A stretch of DNA of 25,496 bases, taken from positions 1 through 25,496 of IMG/VR virus record IMGVR_UViG_3300017917_001241; one strand, 5' to 3'. The notes under the pieces are model-generated. The model saw nothing but the letters and a program-made list of their open reading frames with translations, was not told the DNA's origin and searched no databases. Position numbers and translations under genes: made by a program. The first letter of the stretch is position 1. The number at the start of each line of letters is the position of its first letter. This document shows positions 20,194 to 25,496 of the stretch, in pieces. This stretch comes from a virus.

Positions 20194-20820
20194 ATGAAAA
20201 GTCTTCACGATTATATAGCTGAACGAAACTCAAATTATGCTTTTAGGATTAAAGTTGCTAAACAAGATCCCAAGGATATCATGGAACAAATCAAGCATGC
20301 ACTTGATGCATACGAATTAGTAGATATTACCGCTCCCAAAAGTATGCCAGTACAAGAGCATAGAGAATTTCCAAAATGGGGTCCATGCGAATGCTGGCAA
20401 TTTGAAGCTACTGTAGCGTATCCAACTACTAGCGTACAAATTGCACAATTATTAAAAGAGCGCACAGGTATGCAGGCTGATTGGGTGTGCGTCTACAACA
20501 AACAACAAGCCGACGACAATGATGCGTTTGAAGCATACGGCAAGGATCACACTGGCTCGTTATTATTAGATAACGAATTAAAAGATGTCCCGGGCGCACA
20601 AGATCTAGTTGCTGATAAGCGTAAAGATAGTTTATTAAAAGAATTAGAAAAACAAAGCCCAAAAATGGTCGCACTTGAATCGGATGCAGAGCTAGTTAGT
20701 ACTAGATCCGCAGAAAGAACAAAACCAGCACAAACTACTAACCAATTATCACAAGGCGAAAAAAGTCCAGTAGGAAGTCAGCAAAACAAATTACCATCAG
20801 TTAAAGGAAAAAACAAATGA
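20194..20820 (+). CDS. 208-aa conserved protein, candidate prohead/core-associated
   Basis: 208 residues with AGGA eight bases before the ATG. The N-terminus MKSLHDYIAERN resembles T4 capsid-targeting peptides of the MKTYQEFIAEA type. Residues 16-95 form an alpha/beta domain (AFRIKVAKQDPKDIMEQIKH, QEHREFPKWGPCECWQFEAT, VAYPTTSVQIAQLLKERTG). From about 110 the chain is acidic and then low-complexity (KDHTGSLLLDNELKDVPGAQ, LLKELEKQ, Ser/Lys-rich end). I recall homologues in T4-like marine phages beside head genes, possibly gp68-like prohead core proteins, but cannot confirm that. Its stop overlaps the next ATG (ATGA). Confidence 0.6.
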   Translation: MKSLHDYIAERNSNYAFRIKVAKQDPKDIMEQIKHALDAYELVDITAPKSMPVQEHREFPKWGPCECWQFEATVAYPTTSVQIAQLLKERTGMQADWVCVYNKQQADDNDAFEAYGKDHTGSLLLDNELKDVPGAQDLVADKRKDSLLKELEKQSPKMVALESDAELVSTRSAERTKPAQTTNQLSQGEKSPVGSQQNKLPSVKGKNK

Positions 20821-22742
20821 GCAACAATATCTACGACATCTTAAAGAAGATGGCCGGACTTGAGGCACCTAAACAATCTCTTACTGAAAGTAAGAATATG
20901 GATACAGTCAAGGAATTGCACAAAGAAAGCAAAAAAGAACCAATAGCCAGTAAAGGTTCAATTGCTGAGGCAGTTAAGACTGTTGAAAGTCAACTAAACG
21001 AAAAGTACATGGGCTTTAAAAAGACTGTGGCTGCAATTAAAAAAGGTGGATCAGCAGAGAATCCCGAAGCAGTTGCAGCGGCAATTGGTCGTAAAAAATA
21101 CGGTAAGGAAAAATTTCAGAAAGCAGCCGCAGCAGGCAAAAAGCTAGGCGAAGGAATCGCCGATCTTTTTGTTGATACTGAAAAAATGGCTCAGCAGAAA
21201 GCCAAAGCCAATCAGAACTTTGCTGATCGATCAGCAAAACATTTTGCCTCACAAGTGGGTGATCAATACCACGATCAACTAATGAAAACCAATCCTTCCT
21301 ATAGAGATGAGTATATGTCTCGGGTAAGAGATGCTCGCTCACCTGAAGTAATGAGAAAGATTGAGAAAGAGTTACAAGCCAAGCATGACCCAATGGGTGG
21401 CCCGACAAATATTGATTATGAAAAAATCAAAAAAAATCCAATGGCAACACGAGCAGGTGAGCAGGGTGTAGACTGGCGTCCATGGGGTCCAGGACCAAAA
21501 GATTATTTTGACACTGATCAATTTGGTCGCCCTGTGAAAGAAGACGAGTTGGACGAAAGTGGCTTGCAAGCTTATTTAGGTAAAAAGAAATACGGCGAAG
21601 AGGGCATGAAGGCTCTACAAAAAGCCGGCCGCGAAGGTGCTAGCAAAGAAAAGATGGCTAAGATTCGTGCTCGCCATGACAAGATGGATGAAGGCAGTTA
21701 CAATGAGGACATGCTGTCAGCTAAACAAAAAGAGTTTGCGGCACTAGCAGAACCTAAAGACAAGATCACTTACGCTGATAAAATTGCTGGCGCTAAGAAA
21801 AAAAGCATGAAGGAAGATTCTCACAGTTTTAGTTTAAATACGCCTTTAAAGCATGCGATCAATCAAATGGCGGAACAAGGAATTGAACCACATATTAGAC
21901 GATTCTTTGAACATGCAAGAGATAACGGCGCTGTTACAATAAGAGATGCGTTAAGATTAGCCAACGGCAAGCAACACATCATTGACGCAGTACAACAGTT
22001 ACTTGGTGGTGATCAAGACTCTGTTGACAATGTGAAAGAAGGCAACAAGTTTACAGGAAATCTCGCAAAAGCCAGAGCACAAGGTCTTAAGCAAGCTGAT
22101 CTAGACGGCGACGGAGATATGGAACCAGTACATGAAGGTTGGGTTGACGATGCTGCTGATCGTGCAATAGCAAGAGTAAATGCAGGAACGGCAAGAGATG
22201 TAGCAGATGAATTTAGAAGATCAAATTTAAATCCGTCAATGAAAAGTCCTGCGTCGGACAAATTTAAAGCAGACCTAGAAAAAGCTAGAGCCGGCGGAAA
22301 CAAATTTTACGATACTCCCGAAAAAGAAGGACCTTTTAAAGGCAAAACTCCAGCAATGATATTAAGTAAAGATGCTGAAGAAACAGATATAGCAGGGCAA
22401 AATAAGTACAGAGACCGTACTACACCTGGTATTATTAACAAAGCCAAAGACTTTATTGGATATGACAAACCAGATCCTGCATACGGCCCTAAAGTAACAA
22501 AAGAAGGCCGCACAAGTATGCGTGAAGGTTGGGAAGAGATGCAAAAGTATCTTGAGAAAAAGCGCGGCCCAGAATCCAAAGGCGGCGCCGGCAAAAAAGC
22601 TGGTAGTCGTTATGGCGGATCGGCACAGAAAGATGACGATGAAGATCTAGATGGTGAAGGAAAGCCAGTAGAAAAGAAAAAAGGTCGTCCTAAGGGCACC
22701 GGCGGTGGAGCAAAACACAGTTTTAAAAAGCCTAAAGACTAA
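20817..22742 (+). CDS. 641-aa modular, highly charged late protein
   Basis: 641 residues; AAAGGAA precedes the ATG. It is a string of short modules joined by Lys/Glu/Asp-rich linkers: IYDILKKMAGLEAP at the N-terminus; about 63-110 FKKTVAAIKKGGSAENPEAV..AIGRKKYGKEKF; about 250-293 LQAYLGKKKYGEEGMKALQK; about 335-398 HSFSLNTPLKHAINQMAEQG..RRFFEHARDNGAV; about 427-440 ADLDGDGDMEPVHE, a DxDxDG-like possible Ca2+ loop; and KKKGRPKGTGGG near the end, an AT-hook-like GRP core. Several modules recur in hypothetical proteins of T4-like marine phages. It may be a scaffold or internal head protein or a DNA-associated virion protein. TAATG couples it to the next gene. Confidence 0.65.
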   Translation: MSNNIYDILKKMAGLEAPKQSLTESKNMDTVKELHKESKKEPIASKGSIAEAVKTVESQLNEKYMGFKKTVAAIKKGGSAENPEAVAAAIGRKKYGKEKFQKAAAAGKKLGEGIADLFVDTEKMAQQKAKANQNFADRSAKHFASQVGDQYHDQLMKTNPSYRDEYMSRVRDARSPEVMRKIEKELQAKHDPMGGPTNIDYEKIKKNPMATRAGEQGVDWRPWGPGPKDYFDTDQFGRPVKEDELDESGLQAYLGKKKYGEEGMKALQKAGREGASKEKMAKIRARHDKMDEGSYNEDMLSAKQKEFAALAEPKDKITYADKIAGAKKKSMKEDSHSFSLNTPLKHAINQMAEQGIEPHIRRFFEHARDNGAVTIRDALRLANGKQHIIDAVQQLLGGDQDSVDNVKEGNKFTGNLAKARAQGLKQADLDGDGDMEPVHEGWVDDAADRAIARVNAGTARDVADEFRRSNLNPSMKSPASDKFKADLEKARAGGNKFYDTPEKEGPFKGKTPAMILSKDAEETDIAGQNKYRDRTTPGIINKAKDFIGYDKPDPAYGPKVTKEGRTSMREGWEEMQKYLEKKRGPESKGGAGKKAGSRYGGSAQKDDDEDLDGEGKPVEKKKGRPKGTGGGAKHSFKKPKD

Positions 22743-24937
22743 TGACCAAGCGTAGTTTAAAACAAATAGAAGAAAGTCTCCGTAGTAAATTTGCGGAGAA
22801 TTCTGATGACGATCTGATAAACTCGATCAAATCCATGGATGATCCTTATCATCTTGGCGGACGCGGCCAGCCACAGCAGATTGATATTGGATTAGGTGGC
22901 GCTGCTCGCACTGGTACTAGTAAACCTCGTGTGAGTTTACAAAAGGCAAAAGAACTAGGAATAATCAAACCTGATCCTAAAGTTTGGCGCAAGGCATCGG
23001 ACATTCCAACACTAACAGATGTAATTCCCCCGCGACAGCCAAAAGTATGGCGTCGCGGTGAGCCAGAATCAATCGCACCTCCTCCGCAGACTGCGCAAGA
23101 AAAATTAGTTGCGCAAGCACAACAGAGAGCCAAAGAAACCGGAGAGCCTACTCTAGCAGTGACCAGTCCTTGGGCGTCTAAAATTTTAGATCGCTTGTTT
23201 CCCGAAAAACTATCAGACTTGGCCAAGCAACGAATTGAACCCAAATTAGACGAAGATAACAAACAAGAATACAGTAAAGACGATTATATTAATTGGGCAA
23301 AAAAATATGCAGAGCAATACAAAGTTCCTGTACCAATGGTTCTGCATGCAATGTTTAAGGAAACTGGCTGGTTAAAAGATCCAGAAAAAATGCGAACTGC
23401 TACTAGCCCCACTGGTGCTAAAGGCATCATGCAAATTCAACCTGAATATGCAGAAAAAGGCGCTTACAAAATAAAAGTTAAAGATTTAACAGACCCAGAA
23501 AAAAATATCGAAGCCGGTGTTCGCGGTTTGGCTTATTATCTAAACAAACATAAAACTCCTGAAAAAGCTCTAGCTGCATACAATGCAGGTGAAGGCGGCG
23601 CAGCTAATTTTTTAAAAACTGGTGACATTAAATTTTTACCAAAAGAAACAAAAAAATACATTCAGGGTTACAAGGACGATATAGTTCATCAACTAGAAAA
23701 ATTTTATCCTAAAAACAAAGAAAAAGTGGCGCAAGTGGCTAATAATATTTTAGCTACTGCTGTTGGTGCCAAAGATGTTCAAGCGGCCGACGAAATACCA
23801 AAGCCCTCCAAACAAAAAAGTAAACCCGTTGGATCTACATATACCACTACAGATACTCAAGGAAAAACCACAACCTATACCAAGGATAGTACTGGTCAGT
23901 GGGTATCCGCAACTGGAGAAATAATGCCTATGCCGACTAAACCGTCGGTATCTTCTGCAAACGCTGCTGCACCTTCTACAGACAGCTTTGTAAATAAATT
24001 AAAACGAGCGGCTAGTGGAGAACTGGTGAGCCAGGCATTTGGGGACAAAAAGAAACCAGACTCTGTACCTGTGAAATCCGTAGCTACTAATACTACGCAG
24101 AAATCCCCCAACAAGCCTGACTCATACTTTTCTCGTAAATTTGCTTCCGACCCAAAAAATATAAGTGTTGCTGCCGCAGTACCTTTACTAGCACCAGCAA
24201 TGGCACTAAGTGATGTGTTTGATTACGATATCAAAACACTTTGGCCACAAAAAGACGAGCCTGCGAAACCTAAAACAACACAATCCGTGTCCGGAAAAAT
24301 AGAATATCCTAAAAAAGCAAATGCAGTGGCTAAACCTGAAAAACCTTCTGCCGCAGTGGCAGCACCCAAGATCGAATTACAAAAAGATCAAACTGGATTG
24401 GTTAAAGCTAAAAAAGAACTAAGTGATTTTGAAAAAGCCTTTGCTGCTGCTAGAGCAGAACAGGGAGCCGGCGGAACATTTTCGTATACTAATCCTAAAA
24501 CTGGTAAAACAGGAATGTACACAACTTCTTACAAAGGCGAAAAATCTCAATCAAAGCCCGAAGTTGCAGCGATGCCCGACACTGAGCCAACAGATAGATT
24601 TAAATCAGCCACATCAGAACCGCCTGCACCAGAATCAGGGGAACTCAATAAAGCGGTACAATCGTTTGTCCCGGCGCAAGATTCTAACAAGACAGTTCCA
24701 CAATCAGATGAGCCCGACGAAATAGAAAAAATTATTAAAGCTAAACAAACCGACGTTACCCCAGATGCTCCGATGCCTACTGATGCAGAAATTGAAGCAG
24801 CAAAAGTCAGATCTCGGAAACATTTAGCCGACATTGAGAGAGAGTTGGCAGACAAAGCATTAGTTAAAGAATCTATAAATACTGAATCAAATGCAGATTT
24901 GCATGATATATTAAAATTAGCCGGAAGACTAAAATGA
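22742..24937 (+). CDS. 731-aa virion protein with lytic transglycosylase (SLT) domain
   Basis: 731 residues. Residues 180-323 form a soluble-lytic-transglycosylase (GH23) domain: catalytic Glu207 in AMFKETGW, then SPTGAKGIMQIQPEYAEKG, NIEAGVRGLAYYLNKH, ALAAYNAGEGGA and LPKETKKYIQGY. Such domains cleave the MurNAc-GlcNAc bond with anhydro-MurNAc formation. The rest is Pro/Lys/Ala-rich, disordered-looking sequence with repeats (PKVWR twice) and a short hydrophobic stretch (AAAVPLLAPAMALSD, about 478-492). It has no signal peptide, so it is more likely a virion-borne peptidoglycan-opening enzyme delivered at infection than an endolysin. The C-terminus ADLHDILKLAGRLK resembles the N-terminus of the 641-aa protein. 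A TATAAATA lies inside its 3' end. Confidence 0.8.
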   Translation: MTKRSLKQIEESLRSKFAENSDDDLINSIKSMDDPYHLGGRGQPQQIDIGLGGAARTGTSKPRVSLQKAKELGIIKPDPKVWRKASDIPTLTDVIPPRQPKVWRRGEPESIAPPPQTAQEKLVAQAQQRAKETGEPTLAVTSPWASKILDRLFPEKLSDLAKQRIEPKLDEDNKQEYSKDDYINWAKKYAEQYKVPVPMVLHAMFKETGWLKDPEKMRTATSPTGAKGIMQIQPEYAEKGAYKIKVKDLTDPEKNIEAGVRGLAYYLNKHKTPEKALAAYNAGEGGAANFLKTGDIKFLPKETKKYIQGYKDDIVHQLEKFYPKNKEKVAQVANNILATAVGAKDVQAADEIPKPSKQKSKPVGSTYTTTDTQGKTTTYTKDSTGQWVSATGEIMPMPTKPSVSSANAAAPSTDSFVNKLKRAASGELVSQAFGDKKKPDSVPVKSVATNTTQKSPNKPDSYFSRKFASDPKNISVAAAVPLLAPAMALSDVFDYDIKTLWPQKDEPAKPKTTQSVSGKIEYPKKANAVAKPEKPSAAVAAPKIELQKDQTGLVKAKKELSDFEKAFAAARAEQGAGGTFSYTNPKTGKTGMYTTSYKGEKSQSKPEVAAMPDTEPTDRFKSATSEPPAPESGELNKAVQSFVPAQDSNKTVPQSDEPDEIEKIIKAKQTDVTPDAPMPTDAEIEAAKVRSRKHLADIERELADKALVKESINTESNADLHDILKLAGRLK
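24874..24881 (+). promoter_or_regulatory. Perfect late octamer inside the transglycosylase gene
   Basis: TATAAATA followed by C, encoding part of I-N-T near the 3' end of the 731-aa gene. Predicted +1 is about 24887, 47 bases upstream of the next ATG (24934). It could give the DUF3008-like gene its own late transcript. Confidence 0.5.
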
Positions 24938-25496
24938 CAATGAAAAAATTATTAGAACTTTTTGAATCTGAGCAGGTTGCAGAAAAAGCAGTCAGCCAGC
25001 AACAACAAAAATTCATGGGCATGGTACATGCCATGCAAAAAGGCGAGAAAATTAAAGGCGCCAGTGCCGAGCTTAAAAAAGCGGCTAAAGAAATGCCTAA
25101 AAAAGCTGCGAAAGATTACGCTAGCACCAAGCATGCAGGTCTTCCTAAAAAGGTAACTGAAGATGTTATGCTCGACGAAGGCGGTAATGCATTAAAACAT
25201 ATCACCAATAGATTCAAGCATGAAGTTAAAAACTTTATGAATTCTGGTCATATGGCAGATGCATTATACGATGCTCTTTTTGACTATTACTTAGATACAG
25301 GCGAAATGCCATATGTGGTTGCAAAAGGCCGTGAAGGCAGCGACCCGTATCAGTGGGTGGAAGAGCGTTTTTACGCAGACATGGGCAGCGGTATGAGCGA
25401 AGCAGCACCGCAACAAGATACACTAAGTGAACTAGCTCGTCTTGCTGGCTTGCACGAAAGCAAACTTGACGAATGCGGTGACATGGAAATGGATCA
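24934..25496 (+). CDS. DUF3008-like protein, 3' end beyond window
   Basis: The frame is open to the right edge, with 187 codons visible. ATG 24934 overlaps the upstream stop (ATGA); a second ATG at 24940 would give MKKLLELFESEQ. Residues 24-70 (QQQQKFMGMVHAMQKGEKIK, ELKKAAKEMPKKAAKDYAST, KHAGLPKKV) match the DUF3008 pattern of small basic proteins. The next region (LKHITNRFKHEVKNFMNSGH, MADALYDALFDYYLDTGEMP, YVVAKGREGSDPYQWVEERF) is a separate helical unit. The visible C-terminus has DTLSELARLAGLHESKLDE followed by an acidic CGDMEMD. It is probably virion- or assembly-related; the full length is unknown. Confidence 0.7.
   Translation, partial: MTMKKLLELFESEQVAEKAVSQQQQKFMGMVHAMQKGEKIKGASAELKKAAKEMPKKAAKDYASTKHAGLPKKVTEDVMLDEGGNALKHITNRFKHEVKNFMNSGHMADALYDALFDYYLDTGEMPYVVAKGREGSDPYQWVEERFYADMGSGMSEAAPQQDTLSELARLAGLHESKLDECGDMEMD

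Overview
This window looks like part of the structural region of a T4-like myovirus, of the kind found in marine cyanophages and pelagiphages. It encodes recognisable relatives of T4 gp13, gp14, gp15 (neck and tail terminator), gp18 (sheath), gp19 (tube), gp4 (head completion) and gp16 (small terminase), plus a gp1-like deoxynucleoside monophosphate kinase. The DNA is AT-leaning, genes are packed with TAATG or ATGA overlaps, and I saw no tRNA, CRISPR array, integrase or insertion sequence. All family assignments are from reading the translations; no search was run.

Layout. 1-5092: three fibre or decoration genes on the + strand, mosaic and repeat-rich, the first cut by the window edge. 5092-5802: a Rossmann-type, glycosyltransferase-like gene. 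5785-8944: a minus-strand operon (gp14-like, gp15-like, Nudix hydrolase) read from a late-type promoter at 8965-8972. 9013-10507: two non-structural genes of unknown function, each preceded by a near-consensus sigma-70 promoter. 10533-11827: gp13-like neck protein and a small gene. 11824-12534: a promoter/terminator composite and the dNMP kinase. 12497-12841 (minus): a four-CxxC protein with a degenerate HNH core. 12943-16912: an enlarged sheath protein and the tail tube, with a hairpin and a possible 21-codon ORF between them, then a strong terminator. 16993-20820: a tube-fold paralogue, two small genes, gp4, gp16 and a head-associated candidate. 20817-25496: a 641-aa modular protein, a 731-aa protein with a lytic transglycosylase domain, and a DUF3008-like protein cut by the right edge.

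How it works together. The layout suggests two interleaved expression programmes. Host-type promoters (TTGACx, 17 bp, TAxxxT) stand before the 95-aa, 390-aa and kinase genes. T4-late-type octamers (xxTAAATA or xATAAATA) stand before most structural genes. Three genes have promoter elements placed so that the predicted +1 is the A of an ATG, which would give leaderless mRNAs. At 11824-11874 a promoter is nested in the preceding terminator, and the terminator's 3' arm carries the kinase ribosome-binding site.

The points most worth following up are this regulatory architecture, the accessory modules inserted into neck and sheath proteins (including a duplicated hook-IN-like module in the sheath), the HNH protein that lacks its catalytic histidine, and the large late proteins of the last 5 kb, which share a short leucine-rich motif.
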